This document shows, piece after piece, positions 28,178-36,144 of a DNA stretch of 64,000 nucleotides (positions within the stretch are counted from its first letter, which is position 1; the number at the start of each line of letters is the position of its first letter). The notes under the pieces were generated by a model. The model made no database searches and was not told the DNA's origin. It saw only the letters and a program-made list of their open reading frames with translations. A program made the position numbers and the translations under genes. The DNA is taken from IMG/VR virus record IMGVR_UViG_3300010430_000005, positions 83,467 through 147,466 of that record. One strand, given 5' to 3'. This stretch comes from a virus.

Positions 28178-28447
28178 TCATACGACACGAACCAACTAGA
28201 AAAAGATATTTGCCTTATTGTTGATACATTTGGCAAGCTAACACCTTTTGGATTTTATACTGTAGGTATCTATGAAGAAGATGATGTCAAACTCATAGAT
28301 ACCTACATTTATGAAAAGTATGTCATGTACAAAGGTGAATTGGTCGACACCCAAAACATAAAGATCAATTCGTACATAGGCAAACTAATTCTAGAAAAAG
28401 CGATTAAAGCAGAAGAAATAAAGGAAGGTTTGCACAAACAAAAATAA
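28175..28447 (+). CDS. Hypothetical protein
   Basis: 90 aa starting MSYDTNQLEKDICLIVDTFG. Probably a small alpha-beta domain with a charged C-terminal helix (LEKAIKAEEIKEGLHKQK). Translation likely depends on the hairpin at 28151-28175. Function unknown. Confidence 0.6.
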   Translation: MSYDTNQLEKDICLIVDTFGKLTPFGFYTVGIYEEDDVKLIDTYIYEKYVMYKGELVDTQNIKINSYIGKLILEKAIKAEEIKEGLHKQK

Positions 28448-28566
28448 AACGAACAGTGAGAAAATAAAAAAAACTATACTATTACTTTCCGCCGTTGTAT
28501 AAACGAGTTTAACACCATTCTCAAATCTGTCAAGCACAAAATAGCCATAAAGAGGAGAAAATTGCC

Positions 28567-28803
28567 ATGTTTTTAACCAACCTCACTCAAGAACAGAAAC
28601 AAATTCTAGAACATATGTGGGCTAAAAACACCAAGGAAGAACTATTCACATGGATTAACAATCGACCTCCCCGAATAAAAAGGGAAGCGTACACCTTATA
28701 TGAAATGTTGATTCTATCTGCTATAGATGAACTGCCCGAAGAACAACTAACTACCCGCAACATCCGGCATCGGGCTAGGTTGGTTCAAAAATATCTCAAA
28801 TAA
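28567..28803 (+). CDS. Hypothetical helical protein
   Basis: 78 aa starting MFLTNLTQEQKQILEHMWAK, basic at the end (RNIRHRARLVQKYLK), mostly helical. GAGGAG precedes the ATG by 9 nt. The 119 nt before it hold no gene and no clear promoter. Function unknown. Confidence 0.6.
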   Translation: MFLTNLTQEQKQILEHMWAKNTKEELFTWINNRPPRIKREAYTLYEMLILSAIDELPEEQLTTRNIRHRARLVQKYLK

Positions 28804-28817
28804 AAGCTAGAATAGTG

Positions 28818-28846
28818 TTGACACCATTAGCATATAATGTTAGGTA
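28818..28846 (+). promoter_or_regulatory. Possible promoter
   Basis: TTGACA (28818-28823) with TAGGTA at 17 bp (28841-28846). The -10 is poor, while a TATAAT at 28833 is too close to the -35. It precedes the gene at 28869, which has AAAGGAG. Confidence 0.4.
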
Positions 28847-28868
28847 TGTTTAACAAAGGAGATACAAC

Positions 28869-29153
28869 ATGAACGTAGCAACTATTATTCGTGACCAGAT
28901 CAAAACACTCGACAAGTGGGCTTTTGGCGCTTGGGGAGCTAAAGAAATGGTGAACACCGGAAACGGCCTGCGCTTCAAAAGTAGCGGAATGGTCAAATGG
29001 AAAGGTTATGTCCATGTTGTTTACGACGAAGGCAATGATCTTTACAATGTTGTTTTCGGTAAGATTCGTAAAATGGAATGGAAAACTGTAAAAGAGGTCA
29101 AAGGCGTATTCGTCGAAGATCTGGTAAATGTAATTGACGCACAAGTGGGCTAA
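28869..29153 (+). CDS. Conserved phage hypothetical protein
   Basis: 94 aa, starting MNVATIIRDQIKTLDKWAFG, with GLRFKSSGMVKWKGYVHVVY and DLYNVVFGKIRKMEWK. I recall this as a widely distributed small phage protein (TI..QI...D....MAWGAK...G..FK..GM.KWKG.V.I.......Y.V.F). Function unknown. It is directly upstream of the RNA ligase gene. Confidence 0.7.
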   Translation: MNVATIIRDQIKTLDKWAFGAWGAKEMVNTGNGLRFKSSGMVKWKGYVHVVYDEGNDLYNVVFGKIRKMEWKTVKEVKGVFVEDLVNVIDAQVG

Positions 29154-29162
29154 GGAAATAAT

Positions 29163-30335
29163 ATGAAATACGAATTTCCAGAAATCAAAACAATCGACGA
29201 CGTCCTTCCTCATATCGAAGGTCGCAAAGATTTTATCGTTGCCGAGCGAGACTTTGGTTTCGTAATCAACTATAACGTCACACTGCCGGATTCCTTTCCT
29301 CCTATCAAATCTGCAGGTGGGTCGGCCAAAGACCGTGCTGCTCGTCAGCTAACTGCAAAGATGCGTCGTGAATGCCGAGGCATTAAGTTTTACCCTGACG
29401 GCAAAATTGCAGCACGTACAATGCAGAAGTTCTTCAACGTCAACGAAAAAGACGAGACCCAATTCAAAAATATCGACCTGTCGGAGAATCACGTTATTCT
29501 AGACAAGCTGGACGGATCTATGATTCATCCTATCCTGCACAAAGGCAAGGTTCGTCTATGTACAAAAATGGGCTTCACGGAAATCGCCGAAGATGCTGAG
29601 AAGTGGCTGCGCGATAAAACTCGAATCACTACAGAATGGCTTTATGATCGACTGTCGGCAGGTATCACCGACACTTTCGAGTGGACATCACCTAATAACC
29701 GTATTGTTGTGTCGTACGACGAACCTATGCTAACTCTACTAGCATCGAGGGAGAACATTAGCGGTAAATACGTTGTTCCGGAATGGTGTCCTTTTGAGGT
29801 GGTCAAATCATATGGGTCTGCTAAAGAAATCCGGGATTTTGTAGATTCGGTTAAAGACCAAAAAGGCATTGAGGGATTCATTGGTCGTTTCTCTGATGGA
29901 CATATGTTTAAGATCAAGACTGATGAGTACGTCTTTATCCATAAGACTCTCGACAATATTCGTTTTGACCGTCATATTGTGGACGCTATCTTGAAGGGAG
30001 AGATTGACGACACTGTTTCAAAACTTCCCGAGCAAGATCAAAACCATGTCCGCGAGTTTGAAAAACATTTCTGGAAGGCATTTGAACAGAAAGAAAATAG
30101 GCTGTATGGTCTTCGTATTCGAGCTCAGCAATCGTATAACGATGACCGCAAGCGAATCGCAATTGACATGATTCCTAATCTTGAAAATAAGGCCGACGCA
30201 TCTTTTGTCTTTCGAATGATTGACGGGCATGACCTCAGGAATATGATGCTGGAACACATTAAACAAAATACCAACACCAATGTTAAATGGGACGCATGTG
30301 CTATTTGGATGGGTATGGAAAAGAAAACTACATGA
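29163..30335 (+). CDS. rnlA: RNA ligase, T4 Rnl1-like
   Basis: 390 aa, close to the 374 aa of T4 RnlA. Nucleotidyltransferase motif I is KLDGS, with the adenylated Lys at about residue 115. RRECRGIKF precedes it as in Rnl1 proteins. Downstream motifs include GFTEIAED, FEWTSPNNRIV (motif IIIa-like), EGFIGRFSDG (motif IV) and MFKIKTDEYV (motif V). It seals broken RNA, classically tRNA cut by host anticodon nucleases. The neighbouring CCA enzyme and PTH2-like genes fit a tRNA-protection role. Confidence 0.9.
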   Translation: MKYEFPEIKTIDDVLPHIEGRKDFIVAERDFGFVINYNVTLPDSFPPIKSAGGSAKDRAARQLTAKMRRECRGIKFYPDGKIAARTMQKFFNVNEKDETQFKNIDLSENHVILDKLDGSMIHPILHKGKVRLCTKMGFTEIAEDAEKWLRDKTRITTEWLYDRLSAGITDTFEWTSPNNRIVVSYDEPMLTLLASRENISGKYVVPEWCPFEVVKSYGSAKEIRDFVDSVKDQKGIEGFIGRFSDGHMFKIKTDEYVFIHKTLDNIRFDRHIVDAILKGEIDDTVSKLPEQDQNHVREFEKHFWKAFEQKENRLYGLRIRAQQSYNDDRKRIAIDMIPNLENKADASFVFRMIDGHDLRNMMLEHIKQNTNTNVKWDACAIWMGMEKKTT

Positions 30336-30350
30336 AAGGCCATTTATTAA

Positions 30351-30641
30351 ATGAGCACAGATCTAAGCATTAGAGACGAAGCTGTAAATAAGTTTTTTGA
30401 CCCGGGAGAGAATTTCGAAGTATTCACAAAAGTGGTCCGCGATATTCGTCCTAGTTATGGCGAGTTGGAAGTATATGACGTGTCTTTGGGTGTCGAAGAA
30501 GATTTAAGTATGTCTATGATGGCCGGAAAGTTTGAAAACGGTATCTTAGTAGAAGATCCAATCGAGGTGGTTTTATCGAAGGTGTGGTTTGCCGAGTACC
30601 TAATCGAAAAAGATGTTGACTTGCCCGAAATAACTCTTTAA
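30351..30641 (+). CDS. Acidic hypothetical protein
   Basis: 96 aa starting MSTDLSIRDEAVNKFFDPGE, acidic with a helical end (LSKVWFAEYLIEKDVDLPEI). It follows the RNA ligase by 15 nt. Function unknown. Confidence 0.6.
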   Translation: MSTDLSIRDEAVNKFFDPGENFEVFTKVVRDIRPSYGELEVYDVSLGVEEDLSMSMMAGKFENGILVEDPIEVVLSKVWFAEYLIEKDVDLPEITL

Positions 30642-30668
30642 GTTAAAGACAACAAAAGGAGTTACAAG

Positions 30669-31013
30669 ATGACAGAGACATTTAACTTTTTGGTCAGAAT
30701 CGAAAAAGGCGCAGTCAACAGCGGTAAAGATGTTACCTTCGCAATTGTACCTGTCGAAGTTGCTTCTAACATTATGTACAACGACATTCGCATTCAAATC
30801 GAAGATGCTCTCGCCGACATTAAACCGGCCGGACATTTCCATAGTGTGATTGCTAATTGGCAAGGTGATCTTATGTCGGCATTAGAAGAGGCATCTCGCA
30901 ATGCTTCCGAAGGCAAATTTCTCCCCGCTATTATGGCAGAACACAGAAACAAAGTAAAAGAGCTAGTAAAAGCTGTGGACATTTGCTACGAAAATAAGGT
31001 ATTGGAACTGTGA
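30669..31013 (+). CDS. Hypothetical protein
   Basis: 114 aa starting MTETFNFLVRIEKGAVNSGK. AAAGGAG precedes it. The helical second half (LMSALEEASRNASEGKFLPA) carries small residues. The stop overlaps the cca start codon (TGATG), suggesting coupled synthesis with the CCA enzyme. Function unknown. Confidence 0.6.
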   Translation: MTETFNFLVRIEKGAVNSGKDVTFAIVPVEVASNIMYNDIRIQIEDALADIKPAGHFHSVIANWQGDLMSALEEASRNASEGKFLPAIMAEHRNKVKELVKAVDICYENKVLEL

Positions 31014-32236
31014 TGAAAACTTACTTGGTCGGAGGTGCGGTGCGAGACATGCTAATGGGTGTCGCATCTAAAGATAAAGATTATGTTGTTGTTGGTGCGA
31101 CACAAGAAGATATGCTAGACTTGGGATTTACGAAGGTGGGTGCAGACTTTCCTGTTTTCTTTAGTTACGGCGGCCAAGAATATGCTCTTGCTCGTCGCGA
31201 AAAGAAAACAGGAAAAGGTTACTTGGGTTTCGAATCTGAGTTTGGTGTTGATGTTACCCTCGAAGAGGATTTGTCGAGGAGAGATCTTACGATGAACTCT
31301 ATCGCATTCCATGTAGATGGTTATGCAGGATACATCGATCCCTTTAACGGAGAAGATGATATTCGCAACAAAGTTCTTCGCCACACGTCTGATGCATTTC
31401 AGGAAGATCCGGTTCGTGTACTTCGACTGGCTCGGTTTAAGGCTCGCCTTGGGCCCGATTGGACTGTAGCTCCAGAGACAAAGGAAATGGTCTACAATAT
31501 GGCCAAAAAGGGTGTATTGGATGAGCTCCAGGCAGAGCGAGTTTGGAAAGAAATGAGTCGTGCGCTTATGGAGGATCATCCGCGCCTATTCTTCGACACT
31601 CTGCTAGAGTGCGATGCTCTGCATGTAGTGTTCCCCGAAATCTATCGGCTCAAGACCGCACTTGAATCTATTCGTTGGCACCCGGAAGGTGACGCATTTG
31701 AGCATACGATGTTGGTCCTGACACAAGCCGCAAAAATGGGGTATGGTCTAGAGGATCGTATGGCTGCTCTTTGTCATGATTTCGGAAAAGGTCTTACTAG
31801 TCGCGACAAACTTCCAAGGCATTACGGTCACGACGTTAACGGCGTTGCTGTTGTTGATGCTTTTTGCGATAGGCTGAAAGTACCTTCGAAGATGCGAGAC
31901 CGTCTCAAAAAGGCGACGCGGTACCACATGTATATGCATCGGCTTGACGAACTCAATTCAAAGACTTTTGTTAAGATGTTCTCCGATATGGATGCTTGGC
32001 GAGACCCGGATGTTGTTGTTACTCTTTGGCGCCTAGGCATTTGCGATGAGCGCGGGCGACTGGGTTCCGAAAATAACAACGTAGGTCACCTGAAAAAGAT
32101 TGTGGATATCTTTTCTGCTGCTAACGATGTTAAATTTGGCGATGTTTTCCCGAATGGAGAAACAAACCCAAATAAGATCAAAGAAGGCATGAGAAAAGCG
32201 AGAACTGTCGCAGTCTCGAATGTGCGAAAAAAGTAA
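31013..32236 (+). CDS. cca: CCA-adding tRNA nucleotidyltransferase with HD domain
   Basis: 407 aa from ATG 31013, similar in length to E. coli Cca (412 aa). N-terminal nucleotidyltransferase: YLVGGAVRDMLMG at residues 3-15, KDKDYVVVG with catalytic acidic residues, RRDLTMNSIAF, DPVRVLRLARFKAR. The C-terminal HD phosphohydrolase domain has HTMLVLTQAA and ALCHDFGKG. It repairs tRNA 3' CCA ends, a notable phage possession given the RNA ligase upstream. The E. coli-type HD domain is complete. Confidence 0.95.
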   Translation: MKTYLVGGAVRDMLMGVASKDKDYVVVGATQEDMLDLGFTKVGADFPVFFSYGGQEYALARREKKTGKGYLGFESEFGVDVTLEEDLSRRDLTMNSIAFHVDGYAGYIDPFNGEDDIRNKVLRHTSDAFQEDPVRVLRLARFKARLGPDWTVAPETKEMVYNMAKKGVLDELQAERVWKEMSRALMEDHPRLFFDTLLECDALHVVFPEIYRLKTALESIRWHPEGDAFEHTMLVLTQAAKMGYGLEDRMAALCHDFGKGLTSRDKLPRHYGHDVNGVAVVDAFCDRLKVPSKMRDRLKKATRYHMYMHRLDELNSKTFVKMFSDMDAWRDPDVVVTLWRLGICDERGRLGSENNNVGHLKKIVDIFSAANDVKFGDVFPNGETNPNKIKEGMRKARTVAVSNVRKK

Positions 32237-32255
32237 ATCTTTTGAAATGGCTACA

Positions 32256-32304
32256 ATATGTTGTGGTTTTTAAGTCGAATTTGCACCAAAAAACCACAAC
32301 ATAT
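32256..32304 (+). other. 16-bp perfect inverted repeat after cca
   Basis: ATATGTTGTGGTTTTT (32256-32271) and AAAAACCACAACATAT (32289-32304) with a 17-nt loop, the longest perfect stem in the window. The plus-strand tail is not T-rich, so it is not a standard terminator in this direction; on the minus strand it would be followed by TGTAGCC. Possibly an RNase site or 3' stabiliser. Confidence 0.7.
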
Positions 32305-32370
32305 AGTGTTGTCAAAAAGTCATGTATAATTACACACGAAAATGAGAAAACAGAGAAAACGGAGAAAATG

Positions 32371-32733
32371 ATGAAACAAGAGCTAAAAGATCTGTCAATG
32401 AAGCTACGTAAAGATCGGTCTCCTTTGGCGTCGACGGTTGTGTTTCACTTGTCGGAAGTAGCTAAGATCGGCAAAGCAAAAAATCGAGAAACGACCGACG
32501 ACGAAGCGCTGCAATACGTCAAAAAGGCAGTACAAAAACTGAAAGAGAACGAGTTTTCAAACAAAGACGAACTCCTTATGCTCGAGACACTTATGCCAAA
32601 AATGGCAAGCGAAGCCGAAGTTAAGGCGTTCTTGGATTCTATCGACACTTCAAACAAAGGTGCGGTTATGAAAGCTGTCAAGGAAAAGTTTGGCGTTATG
32701 GTCGATATGAAAATGGTAGCGGGGATGCTGTAA
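32371..32733 (+). CDS. GatB/YqeY domain protein
   Basis: 120 aa from ATG 32371 (ATG 32368 also possible; GGAG upstream). The pattern matches YqeY-like proteins: VVFHLSEVAKIGKAKNRETT, EALQYVKKAVQKLKEN, LLMLETLMPKMASEAEV and the end AVMKAVKEKFGVMVDMKMVA. The same domain forms the tRNA-contacting tail of GatB amidotransferase. Free-standing YqeY may bind tRNA. It sits between cca and a PTH2-like gene. Confidence 0.85.
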   Translation: MKQELKDLSMKLRKDRSPLASTVVFHLSEVAKIGKAKNRETTDDEALQYVKKAVQKLKENEFSNKDELLMLETLMPKMASEAEVKAFLDSIDTSNKGAVMKAVKEKFGVMVDMKMVAGML

Positions 32734-33134
32734 TGGATCCTATTCTTTACATTATTATGCGTAGCGATATCTCGGACATGAATCCCGGCAAACTGGCGGC
32801 TCAGGCAGCACATGTTGCTAGTGATTTCGAGATGTGGGTTAAGTTTATCGAGAGTCAAGACGGATACGGTGAGCTGCTAGGTGAGATTCATAAGTGGCGA
32901 GAAGGCGCGTCAACTTGCGGTACCACGATATGCTTGTCGGCTACTCGGGAAGAAATTCAAGATACCGTGAAAAAAGTGTGCTTTTCTCGAGAGTTCGTAG
33001 ACCCTACATATCCTTGGGAAAACTGGTACGGAGAATCGTTTCTTTCAAGTGAGATGACAGGTGCTTGGGTTTTTGTGTGCGAAGAAAACTCGGAAGACTT
33101 GGATGTAACAAAAAAGTTCGCCCTGCATTATTAA
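32733..33134 (+). CDS. PTH2-like (peptidyl-tRNA hydrolase II family) protein
   Basis: 133 aa. The N-terminus DPILYIIMRSDISDMNPGKL AAQAAH-type sequence is the hallmark of the Pth2 fold (...R.D.....GK.AAQ..HA). CGTTICLSATREEIQ follows. Compared with true Pth2 the C-terminal half is divergent. Its ATG overlaps the stop codon of the YqeY-like gene (TAATG). It is the second PTH2-like protein of the window. Confidence 0.7.
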   Translation: MDPILYIIMRSDISDMNPGKLAAQAAHVASDFEMWVKFIESQDGYGELLGEIHKWREGASTCGTTICLSATREEIQDTVKKVCFSREFVDPTYPWENWYGESFLSSEMTGAWVFVCEENSEDLDVTKKFALHY

Positions 33135-33145
33135 CAAGAAAGTTG

Positions 33146-33200
33146 TTGACTAGAGGCTGCGTTTGTTTTATGTTTGTTTGTAACATTAAAACAAACGCAG
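33146..33200 (+). promoter_or_regulatory. Promoter with 14-bp arm complementary to the leader next to the ribosome-binding site
   Basis: TTGACT (33146-33151), 17 bp, TATGTT (33169-33174). CTGCGTTTGTTTTA (33157-33170, spacer and start of the -10) is an exact inverted match to TAAAACAAACGCAG (33187-33200), which ends at the AGGTGA ribosome-binding site of the hydrolase gene. RNA started here lacks the left arm; read-through RNA carries both. Confidence 0.65.
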
Positions 33201-33208
33201 GTGAAAAA

Positions 33209-33763
33209 ATGAAAATCACTACAGCAATTAAAGGCTTTATTTCTGCAGGTGTTACGGCGGGCATGGTAGCTACTTATTTTACTGCCCCAGAAAATGCTTA
33301 TGCCAACACTTCTTCAAATGAAGATTTCGAAATGGGTGTCGAATTGAGCGACAAAAGCCTAAACTGTATGGCAAAAAATATCTATTTTGAAGCGCGTTCG
33401 GAAAGCGACGAGGGGCAGAAAGCAGTTGCTTGGGTTACACTAAACCGCGTTAATGATACAAAATATCCAGACACTGTTTGTGGTGTTGTGTACCAAGCAA
33501 AGAAAGATTCGTCTGGCAACTTGATTAGGCATAAATGTCAATTCAGCTGGTACTGCGATGGTAAGTCGGACAAGATTGTCGACAAGAAAGCCTGGGCCAA
33601 AGCTAAGGCCATAGCAATTAACGTTGCTGATATGTACCACAAAGAATACGACCCCACTAGCGGTGCTATCATGTACCATGTAGAAACTGTGAAACCTTAT
33701 TGGCGCACAGCATACGCACAAACGACACAGATCGAGGCGCATATCTTTTACGCCTACAAGTAA
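33209..33763 (+). CDS. SleB-type cell-wall hydrolase with signal anchor
   Basis: 184 aa from ATG 33209. An N-terminal signal peptide or anchor (MKITTAIKGFISAGVTAGMV) is followed by a hydrolase_2 (SleB/CwlJ) domain: CMAKNIYFEARSESDEGQ with the likely catalytic Glu, VAWVTLNRVND, QFSWYCDG. These enzymes cleave peptidoglycan. Export by a signal suggests a Sec-dependent endolysin or a wall-remodelling enzyme; no holin is recognised next to it. Translation may be gated by the hairpin described at 33146-33200. Confidence 0.85.
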   Translation: MKITTAIKGFISAGVTAGMVATYFTAPENAYANTSSNEDFEMGVELSDKSLNCMAKNIYFEARSESDEGQKAVAWVTLNRVNDTKYPDTVCGVVYQAKKDSSGNLIRHKCQFSWYCDGKSDKIVDKKAWAKAKAIAINVADMYHKEYDPTSGAIMYHVETVKPYWRTAYAQTTQIEAHIFYAYK

Positions 33764-33780
33764 AAAAGTATGAGGAATAA

Positions 33781-35112
33781 ATGATAGAACTAATTAATGA
33801 GTTGAATGAAAGTAACTCGTCCCTACATAAAATTGACGTCCTTAAGAAATATAAAGACAACGAGCTAGCCAAAAGAATTTTGAAGTTGGCTTATGATCGC
33901 GCTTCATACACATACGGTGTGTCTTTTAACACGCATTGGAAGGACGAGGACTTCTCCTTTAACGGTAACGGTTCTCTGGGGGATGCTCTAGATTTCCTAG
34001 AGCAAAAGTTGGCGACTCGAGAATTGACAGGACACGCAGCCATCGAAGCAACATTCGACACTCTAAATTCTTTGAGTCACGATGATTTCGTTATTGTTAA
34101 AGGTGTACTTAACAGAGACCTGAAAGTAAATGTAGGTCGCACCGTAATCAATAAAGTAATGAAAAACTTGATCGTTAAGCCGGCATATATGCGTTGTGGG
34201 TTATTCGACAAAAAATCCACAAAAAAGATCGAGTTTCCTGCTGTTATTCAACTGAAAGCTGACGGTACATATCGAGAAGCTCTTGTTGAGAACGGTAAAG
34301 TATCATTCACATCTCGCTCGGGAATCACTTATGAATACCCAATTCTCGAAAGTCAGCTTTCGAAGGCTCCTTCTGGGTATTATTTTGGTGAGTTAGTTGT
34401 AGAAGGCACTACCAACAGAGCCGAAAGCAACGGCATGATTAATTCGGACACTCCGCCACACGACAAGATCATCTTCCATGTTTGGGATTTTGTCGAACAA
34501 GACGAGTATGTGGCCGCAAAATCTCGAGATAAGAAGAATGTGCCTACTACGCCGTATTCGACACGATTCGTAACTCTGAAATCTATTGTGGATGTTGCAA
34601 ATCTAAGTAACGTTAAGGTGATTGAGTCGCATGAGGTAAATAACCCACAAGAAGCAATGGTTTGGGTCGCCGAATGGATGAATGCTGGTCTTGAGGGCGG
34701 AGTACTAAAAGACAAGCGAGGTGTGTTCAAAGATGGCACAAGTCCGCACCAACTTAAAATGAAACTCGACATTGAGATCGAGGTTCGTGTGTCAGGCTTC
34801 CGCGAAGGCACTCCGGGTACTGTGCGCGAAAAGACATTTGGCGCTATACTTTTCGAGACTGACGATGGTATGATTAAAGGTTCTACTAGCGGGTTTAGCG
34901 ATGCGCAGCTAAAAGACTTCAATTCTAGGCGTCAAGAAATTATAGGTAAGGTAATGACTGTTCGTTGTAACGATATCACGCGTGGTTCTGGCAGCGACCA
35001 TTATGCTTTGTCGCATCCTAGATTCATCGAATTTAGAGACGACAAGGACGAAACAGATACTATTGATCGTGCATTCGAGGCAAAGAAAATGGCAATGGAG
35101 CTTAAATTTTGA
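33781..35112 (+). CDS. 30: ATP-dependent DNA ligase, T4 gp30-like
   Basis: 443 aa (T4 gp30 has 487). The active-site motif KADGTYRE has the adenylated Lys at about residue 159. Further motifs: GELVVEG (motif III area), EGGVLKDKRG (motif IV) and QLKMKLD (motif V). It joins nicks in double-stranded DNA for replication and repair. Start ATG 33781 follows GAGGAATAA. The stop overlaps the next, TTG-initiated gene. Confidence 0.92.
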   Translation: MIELINELNESNSSLHKIDVLKKYKDNELAKRILKLAYDRASYTYGVSFNTHWKDEDFSFNGNGSLGDALDFLEQKLATRELTGHAAIEATFDTLNSLSHDDFVIVKGVLNRDLKVNVGRTVINKVMKNLIVKPAYMRCGLFDKKSTKKIEFPAVIQLKADGTYREALVENGKVSFTSRSGITYEYPILESQLSKAPSGYYFGELVVEGTTNRAESNGMINSDTPPHDKIIFHVWDFVEQDEYVAAKSRDKKNVPTTPYSTRFVTLKSIVDVANLSNVKVIESHEVNNPQEAMVWVAEWMNAGLEGGVLKDKRGVFKDGTSPHQLKMKLDIEIEVRVSGFREGTPGTVREKTFGAILFETDDGMIKGSTSGFSDAQLKDFNSRRQEIIGKVMTVRCNDITRGSGSDHYALSHPRFIEFRDDKDETDTIDRAFEAKKMAMELKF

Positions 35113-35273
35113 TAGACAAAACAGACTATGAGTTGTATGTTATTCGAGGAGAAGAGTCTGTTCTCATTTATCGTTCTCAATCTTTGGAAGAAATTGTCAG
35201 GATGAAATCCAAATCATCCCACCATCACAAGATTGTCGAGCGAAAAATATCTTATAAAGAAATTAAGGAGTGA
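35109..35273 (+). CDS. Small hypothetical protein, 54 aa, TTG start
   Basis: TTG at 35109 overlaps the ligase TGA (TTGA), a coupling layout used elsewhere here with ATGA. The product begins with the codons for IDKTDYELYVIRGEESVLIY and has a basic end. No ATG start is available. Function unknown. Confidence 0.5.
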   Translation: MIDKTDYELYVIRGEESVLIYRSQSLEEIVRMKSKSSHHHKIVERKISYKEIKE

Positions 35274-35275
35274 AT

Positions 35276-35425
35276 ATGGATAAGCGTATAGCTTACGAAG
35301 ATGGTGTCGCAGCCTGGAAATTTGGTCTTGTGCTTTCCGATTGTCCGTATGAAGACGACGAGTACCAAAAATATTGGACAGACGGATATATCGATGCCAA
35401 GGAAAAGGAAAAGGAAAAATCATAA
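35276..35425 (+). CDS. Small acidic protein, 49 aa
   Basis: ATG 35276 has AAGGAG upstream. Starts MDKRIAYEDGVAAWKFGLVL and ends in a Lys-Glu run. Its TAA overlaps the next ATG (TAATG). Small 'EDG..A...G....CPY......YW..GY.DA' proteins of this kind are frequent in phages and may be related to the ribosome-modulation-factor fold, which is a weak resemblance. Confidence 0.6.
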   Translation: MDKRIAYEDGVAAWKFGLVLSDCPYEDDEYQKYWTDGYIDAKEKEKEKS

Positions 35426-36144
35426 TGAGTGTGGCGAAAAAGAAAATCGAATTGGTCAACTTTTCTGATCTTGCGCGAGAAGTTGCTGGGATCACAGGCA
35501 AAAGTGTACGATGGGCATATGAGAAAAAAGACAAAGGATTCATCGACACGATTAAGATGGGAAACAATTATTATATTACCTCGGATACATATAATAAAGT
35601 CATTGACGGCGCAAAGAAAACAGGTCTAATCGGAAATAGTCGCCCCAAACGAGGCGGAGTTTGTATCAATAAGCTATGTCGAGATTTGGATGTTTCTCAA
35701 ACCGAAATGGCGGAAATCTTGTATGACGCAAAACTGCCTTTCAGCAAAAAACAAGAAGGGCTATTCGTTAATAACGATAATGTAAAAGATGTCTATTCGG
35801 CATTTGCTAAACATAAAGATTATATCCTTGTTCAAGACTTCGCCAAAGAACGCGGAATTGACGAAAGCACTGTATTCAAATGGCGCAAACGAGACCTGCT
35901 TGATATCCACAAACTGGGAACTAAGAGTTATCTAGATAAACCCACATATGATCGACTTATGCGCGTCAACGACGCAACATTGTCAGAATTCATCGAGTCT
36001 AATAAGGTAGATAGTGACCCTCAAACCTCTATGGATTTTTCCGCTAATGTTGCAGATATTATGGTTGAGAAATACCTAAATGCGCAGTCAGAACTCGAAA
36101 GGTTTGAGCTGTTTAGGGCTGTAGCACATAAGGCATATGGATAA
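35425..36144 (+). CDS. Putative DNA-binding protein with repeated helix-turn-helix units
   Basis: 239 aa from ATG 35425. Several segments look like helix-turn-helix or MerR-type units: LAREVAGITGKSVRWAYEK, LCRDLDVSQTEMAEILYD, FAKERGIDESTVFKWRKR, each followed by a YYITSDTYNK or SYLDKPTYDRL type beta-wing. A transcriptional or replication role is possible. Its stop overlaps the start of the glycosyltransferase gene (TAATG). Confidence 0.65.
   Translation: MSVAKKKIELVNFSDLAREVAGITGKSVRWAYEKKDKGFIDTIKMGNNYYITSDTYNKVIDGAKKTGLIGNSRPKRGGVCINKLCRDLDVSQTEMAEILYDAKLPFSKKQEGLFVNNDNVKDVYSAFAKHKDYILVQDFAKERGIDESTVFKWRKRDLLDIHKLGTKSYLDKPTYDRLMRVNDATLSEFIESNKVDSDPQTSMDFSANVADIMVEKYLNAQSELERFELFRAVAHKAYG

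Noticed and set aside
32302-32330. Promoter with TATAAT at 32325 before the YqeY-like gene
   Set aside because: The only -35-like TTGTCA is 10 bp away and the hexamer at 17 bp is TATAGT. The spacing does not fit the other promoters.
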